Shown piece after piece: positions 1-12,900 of a stretch of DNA of 64,000 nt. Both the position numbers and the translations under genes were made by a program. The DNA is taken from positions 8,002,501 to 8,066,500 of the forward strand of contig NC_090785.1 in assembly GCF_040054535.1 (NCBI RefSeq), written 5' to 3'. A model generated the notes under the pieces. It worked only from the letters and a program-made list of their open reading frames with translations, made no database searches and was not told the DNA's origin. Source of the DNA: Antennarius striatus. Lineage: Eukaryota; Chordata; Actinopteri; Lophiiformes; Antennariidae. Positions within the stretch are counted from its first letter, which is position 1; each line of letters starts with the position of its first letter.

Positions 1-130
1 AAAGTTAAAGAGTTGATATTAAATGCTGAAAAGGACAACAAAGTATTCAAAATAAAATGAGTGGAGAAAAAATAATCATTTTGGATTCAGTTCTAAAATT
101 CTTTTGAAATATTTTCATTTTTCATTGAAT

Positions 131-176
131 TTTACATTAGAAATGTCCTCACTGTGGGACAAATAAAGGTTTATCT
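131..176 (+). repeat. LINE 3' tail-like fragment
   Basis: The phrase 'ctgtgggacaaataaagg' followed by 'tttatctt' resembles the 3' tail of Rex1/Babar-type fish LINEs, which end in a similar 'gggattaataaag' phrase plus a short ATCT-type repeat. Only the tail is recognisable. Nothing else is evident in bases 1-1360. Confidence 0.35.
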
Positions 177-1360
177 TGGTTTTTGATGTTGGAGGTCTTA
201 CTACTTGCTGGTGGAAATTTTGTTTACTGATTCAGACCGTGATTTCAGTTTCAAATCTTATTGATTTGTTTTTAGATCTTATCTTCACTTTGATATTATA
301 TGTTTTAGTCTCAGACTTTTGGCCTTGATCTGAGGAGTGTTTAAGGGAGGGGGGTGGTTCTTTCCTGTTTTTTCCTGCTTCTTTGCCCTTGCTGAAATTC
401 TGAGTGAAGCTCTATGCAGCTGAAGCCACAGATGAATATATTTGCCATTCTGGCAAAGATAAATACACATTAAAAAAAAAAAAAAACTTCAGTTGAAAAA
501 CTAACTTTATACTAAGCTGGTATGTGCTATCAGGTAATACTAGCATATTATTACTTACATGAATTTTTAGACATTTTATTTTAAGTACATACATTATTAT
601 TATCATTCTTATGATGAAGTGATGTTCTTTATCTGCTATAAAACTAAGGTCAACATTCCTAAAGCTACTCCGAGCTCTTCTCCAAAATGCAAAATTTATC
701 AAGGAGGTGTAGCTCATCACTAGTAATAAATAACAGGGTTGCAAATGAAAAAAACTCTGTGCATTCAAGGACACTGTCAGGATTTACAAGATGAGTTCAA
801 CTGTAAGTGTTTTCAGTAAAGTGGTCAGACTCTTTCTCTAATAAAGTAAAATAAGAAATGTCTAAAGTATACGGTGAAAAAAATATTTTGTCAAAGGACA
901 AAAATGAGCTTTCAGAAAGTTATCGGTCTGGACTCACAACGACTTAGTCTAAATATAGTGAGCATGGCTTTATTGGGATTTCATTACAAATTAAATATGT
1001 TAGGGGTTGGAGGTGGCGGGTGGGGATCGGGGGTGTACAGCAAACCTTTGTGAGGCGACTGAAAGGTTCCTTTCATAAGACTTAACTGGCAAACATTTAG
1101 AAGCAGTTAACTTCCCACACAAATGAATATAACATGACCCTCTCTACATCCTGTGTTAGCCCGCGACCAATTAGGAGCATACAAAATGAACCCACGCAAA
1201 ATACAACTGTCACTGACCGGTGGAAAACATAAAGAAAGATTGTAGTCATTTGACGCATCCTTTAGGAAGTACACACGATAATACAAAAGTACTAAAACAT
1301 GATGCTGTATTTAAAATCTGAAAGACATAATGTAAATATTTCCTTGTTACTATAGAGGAC

Positions 1361-1873
1361 ATGTGTCCAACTCAAAGCCCGAGGGCCGAATGTGGCCTGC
1401 CACATGATTTCATGTGGTCCGCAAGAGCATAAGAGGTCAGAGTGTCTAAAAGTAAATAGGTCAAAAATGTGCTTTGACTAAAAACTACATTTCCCACAAT
1501 GCAGTAATTAAGCCCATTTTAACTCTGACAAAAACATTTTGAGCAAAGTTAATGTCCTTACTTGTGTTTGATGTTATTTTTATTTATTCACTTTGATCTT
1601 TGATTAATGAGGTTATGTGGGTTTCATAACCTGACAATTTAAAAGGATTCATATTATAACAGAGAAACAAACAAACATTTGTTACAAACTATAATGTTTG
1701 TAACTTGAATAATTAAAAAATACAGAGTTATTTCACAATTAAGACTAGTTACATTTATGTTACATTACATTGAGTTACATTTAGTTACACTTATTAGTTG
1801 CATCTGGCCCTTTGAGGAAAGCCATCATGCTGATGTGGCCCTCGGTGATAATGAGTTTGACACCCCTGGTGCA
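1361..1873 (-). mobile_element. hAT-like non-autonomous DNA transposon
   Basis: Read on the minus strand, the element begins with 'caggggtgtcaaactcatt' (complement ends near 1873). It closes at about 1361-1380 with a diverged inverted copy ('gtgtccaactc'). It has no coding capacity. A second copy in the opposite orientation lies at 17893-18225 and shares the outer 'gagggccacatcagcat' segment and much of the interior. The family name rests on the recognisable fish repeat end and was not searched. Confidence 0.6.
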
Positions 1874-2360
1874 GAAGTAAGTATCCCTGCATGTTACATG
1901 GAGGACAAGGGTTTGGGTTTGGCTTGGGAACCAGATATTTTATTGGTTCTTCTTTGTCCTAAGATCAATTGTCATATTAAATTTTATCAGAATCAATAAA
2001 TAAATGATATGTTCATAAGTTAAATTGTATTTAAAAAATATTTTGTTATTCAGTTTTCATGTGACTGTATGTACAATAAGAAACAAATGTTGCATTCTGT
2101 TATGTTTATGTCCCAATATTTTGTCATCATATTTTACAAACGACTTTGTATGATAAAAAGTTAACATATCAAACAAAAAAGAAGACGAAGAGAGAAAATC
2201 AAGCAGCAAACCTCCTCCTTGACTGAACATAACAGCATGTGAATGAAAATTATTGGAAAGTCCACCTTTAGAAAACTTACCGGTAAGTATTTTAAGACAA
2301 AGGCAAAGTTTTAAACGCTACGTACTACAAAACCAGAGGTTTCTACAGAGTTCTGCTTAC

Positions 2361-3154
2361 CAAGAAGGGCCTGGAACAGCTGGCTGCCCAAGATGGTCGA
2401 CACTTTGCCCACGCTGTTCTTCAGGGATTGCTCCTCTGGACTGGTGAGGTTGGCCTGGTACCGTCTGAGCAGCCCCACTGCTCTCTCTGTGTCTGCCTCA
2501 CAAAAGAAATGTCTCAGCACAACAACAGACATGATGGAAATCACTTCAGAAAGTGTTTAGAATGTGTTCATGACCTGGTATTAAATTTTTTATTAACAAT
2601 ATTAGTTATTACAATACACTGCATTCAGAACAGTAGATCAGGATTCAGAAACCAAATACCGTTTCCAAATCTTTTAGGTTCACAATTCAGATTTACTATT
2701 GGTACAAAATACTCCGCTGATAAATTTCTTGATCATTTGCTTTTCTCAGGTGACACAAATGTCTACAAAAATTTGCAGAATCTTCAATGAATGTCTCCCT
2801 CAACTAGCACTGATTACAACAGTAATCCTGCTCCTGATGGACTGACACAACCTGAAGGACAGCAGCACACTCTTCGGTTAGAAGGCATGGAGTTGCTGCT
2901 GGGTCTGTGGGGGACCTTCATATTTGTCACACTCACTTACTCAACAAACAAACCCATAAGGTTTTCGTTGGTCTTAAGTGTGAGGCTCCGCGCTAGCAGG
3001 CCAAGAACTTCAAAGCCACCAAGGGCAACATCTCGGTCATGTTGCTATGGCGTTCTGGTAAATGTCACCTAGTCCTCAATCTTCATGCTTCTTCATGATG
3101 GCGGGTTAGTTTATAACAAGGTAATTGTTGGGTTTAGCTGGATAAATGCATATA

Positions 3155-3225
<71 letters not shown>

Positions 3226-4334
3226 GTGTATATACAGGTATATATATATCATCAGGTATATATATCATTTTGTAACTTGAGATTAATAAAAAAAAACTCG
3301 ATAGAAAAAGTCCCATCACGGTGTAAACACTACGTGTTCCTACCTGATCATGGCAAGTGAAAAGTAATCTTCTACCATTCCCAGTCACTTACATTTACAT
3401 TTTTATTCAAAACCAAAACTAAACCAGTGGAATAAATAAATACCACGCAGTCTTTCCTGGAAAAATTGTTGGCATTTACTAAAAAAAAAAAAAAAAAAAT
3501 ACTTTTAAGAGATTTACGACAATACTTTTCAGACATGGGACTGACTGACGCGTTACTCTGAGGTAACTACTTACCGTATTTATGTACCATGATGTGCGCG
3601 GTTCGGAAAAAAATGGTGATGAAATTATGATTTGGATTTTTAAAGTCAATTATTACGGAAAAAATCTACAGCTTAACTGTTGTTCCATCTCCACGAACAA
3701 AAGTGAAAAATCCAGTCGCTTTCGGCTGTGATTAGCACCCACCCTTCCCACAGACAGAGGTTTAAATGTGACGAGGAAAGGTTGTTTGGTTTTGGTCAAC
3801 TTTCCAGGAGTTTTGGGTAAAAGTGCCCTGAACGTGACGTTTCTCCTCCCCTTACGCGCATGCGCAGACTTCATCTCCACGGCGCCCTACTCGGCCACAT
3901 CTAGTCACTGTAAAACTGATATTTCTTAACCATTAAACTGGAAGATAACTCAGCTACATTACCAGTTGCGTTACGTTACGTTGATTACGTAAAATGAATT
4001 TCTTTGATCGATAGTTTAAAGTTTTCCCAAATCAATCCTATTTTTTTCATCTTGTGCCATCTAGTGGTGCGTTCAGGTGGTGCTAGGAAACCACAGCAGC
4101 AACTCGGGCTGTTTACAGGTCTTGGGAGAGAGCTAGCTTACTGAATCTATGTCAAAAAAGTTGTGTGGAACCCTGTGTGGCTCCAAAGGCAGACGTACGA
4201 TGTCCAATAATTTACGCCTGTCAGTGAATCAGCTTTCATTCAGCAAAAGACTACAGGTTTGAACACGAGGAGATTGTGGGTGTGTGGAGTCAGGAGGAAC
4301 GGCGCTTACCAGATCTCGGCAACCTGCTCCTCAT
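2361..4334 (-). CDS. dlg3: DLG-type MAGUK scaffold, 5' end with L27 domain (partial, probably dlg3)
   Basis: Two exons are joined, 4310..4334 and 2361..2492, and the gene continues leftwards beyond what I can find. Exon 1 supplies the ATG and eight codons (MRSRLPRS) plus one base, with donor gtaagc. Exon 2 has acceptor ttttgtgaggcag and donor gtaagc. It encodes '[16 protein letters not shown]', then a helix pair ending '[13 protein letters not shown]'. This matches the N-terminal L27 domain of DLG1/PSD-95-beta ('DTQRALHLLEEY...NIFQSNLFQALI'), a homo- and hetero-oligomerisation module of synaptic and junctional MAGUKs. The splice phase (1) agrees at the junction. Assignment to DLG3 rests on position: human DLG3 lies next to GDPD2 on the same strand. 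The PDZ, SH3 and GK exons are outside the window. An alternative acceptor 4 bases upstream would break the frame. Confidence 0.72.
3157..3222. repeat. (TA)n microsatellite
   Basis: Uninterrupted TA dinucleotides for about 66 bases, in the intron between the two DLG exons. Imperfect 'tatacaggtatatat' units follow to about 3265. Confidence 0.95.
3856..3865. promoter_or_regulatory. NRF1-type palindromic site
   Basis: The palindrome 'gcgcatgcgc' matches the consensus for nuclear respiratory factor 1, common in CpG promoters. It lies in a locally CpG-richer stretch (3835-3905) inside the first intron of the DLG model. It may mark an alternative DLG promoter; no exon could be supported beside it. 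Confidence 0.4.
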
Positions 4335-7273
4335 CTCTGCTTCGGGATAGCGGCTGGCGGTTACATTCACAGCTACTAGCATAACGGAACCGAATCTCCT
4401 GTAGAACTCTCGGGAGCTGTATTGCATTATGGGTAATGTAGGCGCCGGATTCTACATCAAACGTGTGGGAAAGGAACGTGTGGGATGCTACAGACGATCC
4501 GCTTCTGCTGTATTTATTCTTTATTTTGACATTCACTCGAGAGTATGATGATGTAATTGTCTTGTTATTAGTGTTTCATCACTTTCAACAGACCACCCTC
4601 TAATACATCCATAGTAATAACTTAATAATTCCAAAGAGCACACGATGAGTGGGTTTGATGTCGGATTCTACAAAGAGAACACACCTTGTTCGATTTTGTT
4701 CACCTTATTAGTTGTGTAAAAAATATAAACCGATTACTATATTCAAAGTAGTGATAAAATATACACATGTTCTTACAAATACAAGTTGCATTTATTCTAA
4801 TTTACTGAATATATCATTAGCAAATTGAGGAAAGTTATAGGATACTCGTCATGCAGGCGCGTCGGGTTATTATTACTGATACATAAACATGGAATCTGAT
4901 TGGATCAATTTATGCATTGCTGGGTGGTTTATTTTACGGTTGGTGGTAGCAAATTCAATAATTTGAAAATGCCTTGTTTAACTTTTATTCGGATGGATAA
5001 CGTTTCGTTAAAGAGCAAGGCATTCTAATAATTGTTGTTTCTCTGTGTAATATTCATGTGTTTTAACCACCTCCAGAGACAGTGGGAGTCACAAATCCCT
5101 GGCACTGTTATTTTGGGGGGTCAAGGTGTGAAAAATTTGGGAACCAGTGGTTTAATGTGGTGTATTTACTCCCACATGTTTATAGTATCTTCCTCATACA
5201 ACGTGTGCTGTAATTATAGCTGCCAATTGAATGTGGTGAACTAAAAAGTACATTCATTTCCTCTAAAAAGTAATGGTGTCAAACTTTAAAGAAAAGAAAA
5301 ATTCAATTCATGAAGTACCTTGGAGATGTACGTAGACGCAATGCATTTCATTTATTTCTTTCCACCGCTGTATCACATTTAAGTTACAAGTATCCTTAAT
5401 AGCTAGAAGTACGCTGTACGTAAATAACTCCAAAAATCTAAGTGTATGAAGATTTAAACAAGTTGAACATGAGAATGAATATTATTTAATTAATAGAACA
5501 TAGTGGATTGAATGAAATATGCCAGTAAATACTGTTGTTGCATAACAAAGCAAGAGCCCTGTTGTATATGTTGTGTTTTAACCCAATGACCATTCTTAAG
5601 AAACGTATGAATTAATGTCCTAGATTGAATACACAGACACAGGATGGTGTATGAAATAGCTGCCGTGATTTACAAAAGCATTTTACTGAAGTGGTGACAT
5701 CATAAAACAGTTTGGTAACACAGAAACAACAGAAACTTTTTTACAAAGTGTCATGAGGAAAACCAGTGCAGTACAGTCTGTGTTGTCATGATGTTGTCAG
5801 AGAAAAAGCTCATATTTTAATTGTATCAGTAACAGAACAACAGCTAAAACCCTGTCTGAGATAAATCCAGTTCACCACCTAGACGCAGCTCAACAAAAAC
5901 TAAAAGTTCCATTCAGTGGTATAATTCTAACATTGCATACTATCTTCTCTGGCTCTCAAAAATGGTAATATTGTTTTCATGGCTTCACAGTACAGTGTAT
6001 GATTATTCACATTAGCTTGTTTTTTTGTCCTGATCAAGGTCCAAACCATTCTGGCAGTGCAGATGTCAGATTTTGGGAAGAAAACTATCCAGTGGGTAAA
6101 AATGGAGAATTTTCTTTGTCATTCCAGGGTGGAGTATTGTTTTTCTGCTGATGTTTCCCTGTGCAGTCGTAAAACATAGAATACATCCAGACACATTAAT
6201 ACAATTTTACATGCTAATGTATAATTATTTAATGTCCTAACAATTTATAGGGATTTTTTTTTCTATTTCATTTCCATTTTTTAGCAAAGACATGTAAATG
6301 AACTAATAATGGGTTTGAAATGACAAGTTAGTGGATTCAAGTAATTTGTGAATGATTTAAATTTTCTTTCTACGACCTAGCAATCAAAAACTTTTTTTTT
6401 CCAGATCAATAAATAATGTGAGCCTTGAACTGAACACAGATCCATATTTACATATGGAAAAAATAAATGGAAAAAAATAATGAATAAATCAATCACAGTT
6501 GTCAATATGAAGACCTGAGATGAGATGGTCAGTTATAATTTTTGTCATCTGCTTTGGCTCACTTTTTAAAAACATTTTTGGGTTATTTGTTGTTTACAAC
6601 AGACAATTGCCTTTCTTTTTAATACTGTATGTATAAATGACACCTGTTTGCACATGTGAAAAGCAACACACGCAATGCTTGAAAGTTGCTTGGTAACTAT
6701 TTGCGCAGCTTGCTGAATACAATTAATTTAATTCTAAGTCATTTTTTTTCTCAACAACTTCTTAAGATTCTTTCATGGTTTGAGCCACCACACAATAGTC
6801 AATTCAGTTGCTAAAATGTGAGTTTCAATAACATTGATAATTGTACTGTCAGTTTAAATAAATGGAACATACATTAACATCAAAGTTAAAAAAGCACATT
6901 TTCTGTTTACAGAACATGTAGCATATTGCTGCACAGTTTGATTAACTGTATGCACACTTTTGAAAGACATTTTCTGTGTATTACAGCTTTTTCAATTGTG
7001 ACCACTTTTTGTGGCGCATATGATTCTCATGTTTTATTAACAGTTGTGATAATTGCTTTTAAAGTTTTAAGATCAAGTCAAATAAGCCAAAGCAAATGAG
7101 AAAAAGTGTGACAGGTTAGTCCATCAGAAAAAAAATTTTTTTAATAATTAATAATCATTCAATTGTAACAGATCTACTGTTTTGAAATTGAACTTTCTGT
7201 GTTAGTAACCTGGAGATATTTAGGTTTTGGAAAGCAAAGTTCAGAATCACTCAGGCTGCAGGTCTACTTTTCA
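4335..7273. other. Intergenic between DLG start and GDPD2 3' end
   Basis: AT-rich sequence without an open frame showing protein-like composition. The right part (about 5700-7273) could be GDPD2 3'UTR if a distal polyadenylation site is used. The left edge (4335-4520) is the presumed DLG 5'UTR and promoter. Confidence 0.5.
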
Positions 7274-7279
7274 TTTATT
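7274..7279 (-). terminator. Polyadenylation signal overlapping the GDPD2 stop codon
   Basis: On the minus strand the hexamer AATAAA spans the TAA stop (7275-7277). If used, it would give a transcript with almost no 3'UTR. Other signals further left cannot be excluded. Confidence 0.4.
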
Positions 7280-9965
7280 TAAAATCTAAATGCACAGTAC
7301 CTTTTCTGTGAGATGAACGGCGTGTTCTCCTGACAAAGACAGTCAGGTGGATGAGTCCATCTGTTCATTTCAATAGACAGTTTATCATAACGGGCACAAA
7401 CACAACAAATGTCTGCTCAACTTACCATTGAAGGATGTAAAGCCCAGCCATTATCGCAATTGATGCAATGTCTACTATTATCCATATGATTTTGTACGTC
7501 TGAGGAGCCTGAAACGCACAAACATTTCCGTAAGGTCAAGGTGTGTATCACATTATAGATAGCACCACTGTAAAAATGTAATATAAAAAATGAATAGTGA
7601 AACATAAAGAAAGGGAACTGAGGAACGATCTATATGCATGTATTTGCTCACCATGACCAAGTCAGGCTGTTCCATATCTCTTAAGACGTGGCAGGAGTTG
7701 GTGGTGACGGAGCTCACTCCTGCACACCACAGCAGAGAGAACAGCCAACGCTCATTAACCACCCACAGGTTCACCGTTACGTTCATGCTCCGTTGTTTCC
7801 TGGCAGACATGAACAGCGTTTGAAGCAAGTATGGGACAAGTAGTATTGTAAATAATTTATAATGCACATAAATAAAGTAGTAAGGCATGTATCATAAGGC
7901 AGGAATCTATGGAAGACAGGAAGTAAATATTTTTGTATGAACCTTTGGAATATTTCCATCTGTACAGACGGGATCCTCTAACAGACATGCTTTTATAGCA
8001 TTTGTAAGAACATTTATTTGATCAAAAATGTGAATAACACACAATATGTTAAGCAGGTCATCTATGATGCTCAAACTTTCCTTTCAAGTGGAAGACTTTC
8101 AGAAAGACAAGCAAGGCAAACAATCCTTGTTCCACGTTTGGGGTTAATGCGACAACTCATCACTGTCACATCATGTCGTTACGCGTCACGTTATTCTCCA
8201 GTGAGTTTTTCTAACTTTGGTAAGTGCTTCCATGCAAGAGCACTGCTGGGTTGGGATACATTTAAATCAAATCCTCTGAAGGCCCTTTTCTTGGTTTTAT
8301 TTTTACCTGATTTCATCCAAACTGAAGCTGTACTTCACATTCAGAAAGTTTCCCTTTTTTCGTCTGAGCATTTCACTGTCGTTGTAAACCTGAATGAAGC
8401 CTGGAGCAGTCTTCTTTACATATTCCCTTTTGGCTGGAGGACCCCAAAGGACCTGTAACAATTAAAATGTGCATTTCAACAAAATATGACTCATCATGAA
8501 AGTTCTCTATCAAATTCAATCGGAGGGATCTGAAACACACATACCAGATTAGGGTTAATGCCAGAACTTAAGATAGTGTTGACTATGTCCTCTGTGTCAT
8601 TTTCATTGCTGGAACCATATAAATCAAATATCACTGAGGTGTTACTCTTTTTGGCAAGGATGAGTAGTTGAAGTAAGGAAGGAACAGTCTGATTCCTGGC
8701 TGTTTCTCTTTCCTCTTGTGAGAGGCTGGACACTGTAAGGAAAGGGTCTGTCTGAAAGGCAGAAAATCCCTCTATGAAAATGACTAAATCCCAAATCATG
8801 AATACCTTAATGAGTGAATGTGTGGACAAGCATGTGTCAAATTGTGTCTCTCACATTGAGGAACCATTCGCCTGCATTAAGACTCTGTAATTCCTCCCAG
8901 GTAAAGTCAGAGCTGTGGTTCAAAACTTTCTCTGGAAACTTTTCTTCAACATTTGTTGTTCTTTGCAGGAACCCGGGTTTATCATCGTGCATCAGGAAGG
9001 GAACTCTGTCTTGACTGGGTTGGTAAAACAGTAAGAATTCACATCAGGGAGGTTAAGACAACCACACTTTTCATCCATTGATTTATCACGCTTATTTAAA
9101 AAACATTGTTTGAAAGAAACAGCATTGATCAAACACCAAGTTGAGTTGTCAAATATCATCAAGATAGAAACATCTGGTGTTAATCTCCCAATTATTACCC
9201 AGAGAGGAGTTACATTTACTCAGCACATTAGTTAGTCCTCATTCTCAAATAATTTTCTCTTCAAAGATATGATTTAGTTGTATTTTTCACTTTAGCACTA
9301 GGCAATAACTATTGCAATGTGTACTAAGTACAGATTATAATTTATTTCTTGTAAATTTAAGCTTTAGCCTCAGTTTTTTTAAAAGACATAAAGTGCATAT
9401 CTGGCATTTTAATTTGTAAAAAAGACAGCCGTGCATGAAATTTAACCCAATTAATGGAGTGAATGGTAATCAGCTGTGTCACACAAGAAATCAAGGAAAT
9501 ACTTGGAAAAAATAAATTAATTAATAAATAAAAAATATGCATGGGATACATTAAACACCCCTTAATGCGGATCCATTTTCACTGTACCTGAGCTGCACGT
9601 CTGTCTCAAAGGCAGTCACTCCACATTCAATGCTTCTCTCAAATGACATCATGGTATTCTCTGGAGCCAGCTGAACACAGTAAAGACAGAAGAGACACAG
9701 AGATAAGCTTCACACTCACAAAACTACCCTAAAGCAGTGTGAACACACACACACAAACACACACAAGCATACACACACACACACATATTGACGCAAACAC
9801 ACACACACATACACACACGACTCCAAAGTGTTTAATTGAGCTTGTAGTTGACCCTGGAGCAAAGTGAACTAACATGATGGGAGCAGCATGGCATATGGGG
9901 ACATCACATGACTAAACAGTCACACCTGAGACAGTTTTAGAATATCTGAACACATGAAAAGGAAA

Positions 9966-9998
<33 letters not shown>

Positions 9999-12900
9999 CA
10001 TTATTATTAACTTATTAAGTTAAAAAAGAAAATTTAGTTTGAGTGTAATGTCTTGCATAAATTGCTCTGAGTGACATTCGGTTAATAAATTTACACTGAT
10101 TTCAGCAATTGGTTTATTTGGCTGAGGAATTAAAGGAAGGGATCAACGTTTTGTGAAATACATTTTTCCTTTACTTCAAGAGTTGGTTGACAAGACTGAA
10201 CCCTCATTTATAAGCAATAAACATGGAGATACAACCAATAAACATGGAGATACAACCTTATGAGAGATACGACCGGTTCTGTCTTCTTGCCTCTTCAAGT
10301 CTGTTAAAAACAAAGTTTGTACCTTCATGGTGTTTGTCAGCCAGGTAAAGCAAAATGCTCACCATTGGTTCACCTCGGTGTCCAATGAGCTTTGGTTTCT
10401 CAGGTAAATCATGCCCTAGTAGACAGGGGCACTGAGTCTGGATGTACAGGGGACACAGGAAGATGGCTGTTGACACCGCAACAAATACTACTGCAATGAG
10501 GAGCTTAGACCCTAGAGAAAAGAACGAGTAGCCTGTTACAAGACTGTGAGTCAACAAAGGACCTGTGCAGAATGAGCAAACAATTATTAAAAATGTCAAT
10601 GTGGGAAAATTATTTACAGTGTTTTGTAAATGTCAGCACTCGAAGAGTTTCCCCTTGCACCAGGGCAAGTGATACAAGCACAGAATAGTAAAAGTATTAT
10701 AAGTAATTAGAAAACTGAACATTTGTACAAGTGCCCCTTTACATTTTAGATAATTTTCTATTTGTTTCAGAAAGGGATTTCAAAAAACAAGTGTCAGTTT
10801 GATCATGAATTACAACAACAGCATTGAATCGAGGATGTTTCCTTTTCACGGCCAAAAAAAGAGCAAGATTAAAAAAAAGGGATTTGATTTTCAATTTTTG
10901 TTTTGCACATTTTTTAGACAAAATGAAATCAGGAAAAAACATGAATAAAAAAAGTTTTGACATTGGATATGGTTGCCTGGCTAAAAAAAACAAGAGTGTC
11001 AAAATTTATTTGAAATCACCCACTCATTTTTCTGGACTTCCATTTCTGAATTGAAAATCAAATTATTTAACACTACATGGGTCATACGGGGAGTGTTTGA
11101 AATTCCTGGTTTCCCAGTTGTACCTCACTAAATTGTACAAAGAAGTCTTTAGGTCATTTTATTCATAGTCAAAACAAAACAAGAAGTTGTCCAGCTTCAT
11201 ATGTCATATGAATCTTCTTCTGCTTTCGGCTTTTCTCTTCAGGGTCATGAATCAGTTGCTTCCATCTAACCCTGTGTTCTGCATCCTCTTTTCTCACACC
11301 AACTACCTTCATGTCCTCTCTCACTATTTCATATGTCATATGAATAATCGTCAAAAAATTTTAATGTAATCATTCAAAACACAAAACTCTGAATTATCGG
11401 TGATGACATCCTTCAAAATTTGAATTTTCTGTTTATTTCTAAGTATAGGTGTCCTTTCTAATGTTTGTTATAAATGCCCATAGTTACTCTTTTCTTAAAC
11501 CTGCAGTACCATCTTAATCTGGAATCAATGGAGATACTATAATTAGAAAATCATGATCATAATTAATATTTATCTGTACACAGTCTTGACAGTGTTGACA
11601 ACATGCTTGTTTAATACATATGAGACCTACACTTTTCCTTGGCAGTATGGAAACCCTTGAAGATAAAAGGGCTCAGCAGGGTCAATGCCCCAACAGCACC
11701 AAACTGTAAAAATGGACCAGTGGCCTGTCGGGAGAAAGACACAAGTGTCAAAATAATTTGTTGTATGACCAAGAGCAATTTTGTAGACAGCAAACACTAA
11801 ATAATTGTTTGCATGTCAACTCTGAGAATCGGACTGCACCCGGAGGGAGAGGGGAACAGTTGGCCATTCTCTTTGCCATTTGTGGCTGATTCCAGCAACC
11901 CCCAAAGCGATGAGTATTACACCAAAAAATAAGAAGATCTGAATTGAAAAAAACAAACACGACATTGATTAATTTTAAAAAATTTCTATGGCAACTTAAA
12001 AAAAAAGATAGTTAAATGTGTACACAACCTTGTGCAGCCAATGTAAGTCGAGTGGTTCCTGTAAGGCAAACTGGATCAGTGCGAAGAGCTGCAATAGATG
12101 GTGTTCACGATAAACACTTTAGAATTTATCATAAGACCTGGCTCTGTGCTGCAAGGCAAACTGTGGTTGATGTATTTTATTTGGCAAAATTTTTCAACAT
12201 CAACTTTCCTTAAGGTATTATGTCCTGCTGAGACACTATTAAGTGTAAATATGGTACTAATGCCATCGCCTCACCAGCAGCAGCACACAGTAGCTGGTGA
12301 ACACTGCAGAAATGATGATCAGCACCATGAACCAGTTCACCCACAGCTTCAGCACTGTGAAGCCCTGCCTGATAATGGAACAATAGAGGGCAACACAGGA
12401 TTAGGGGAATAAAGGTTACCAATAAAGAGAAAACTCTGGGCTTTTGTACAAGATTCAATGTAGACTGTGCAAGTCTGAGCGTGTGAGTGTCAGTCTGAAA
12501 TGACTCACCAGTTAACATCATCTTGATCATTATAAGTGACCAGACAAATGTACATCCAGGAAAGTGAGATAATGGAGACCACACTGACGAAGGAGAACCA
12601 GCAGAATGCATGCTATATTAAAAAGAACAGGAAGGATAATTTTCAGTTAATGACACATTACTTTTAGGTCACTGTGATTAAGATCTTCAGGCTATTTTGA
12701 CTGTTTTGTATGGATTACAAAGATCTTTTGTTCCGAGGAAACTATTCTGGAACAATTCCAATACTTTCACATAGTTGGTCTTGTGCCCGATCTGCGATGC
12801 GATGCCAACAAGCAGGTATTTGCTTTCTTCTGCCATCAACACCTCCAGCCTTCAAAATTATAGACTGCTTGCACCCCTTTTCCCCTTATGTGATTTCTTT

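Noticed and set aside
1-2360. Search for the next DLG exon (DIQEFYEV-type sequence)
   Set aside because: No matching reading on the minus strand was found; the exon presumably lies beyond the window.
2940-3060. Plus-strand reading resembling a fragment of a conserved protein ([11 protein letters not shown], then [17 protein letters not shown])
   Set aside because: Interrupted by a stop, could not be matched to any family I recognise, and lies in the DLG intron. May be chance.
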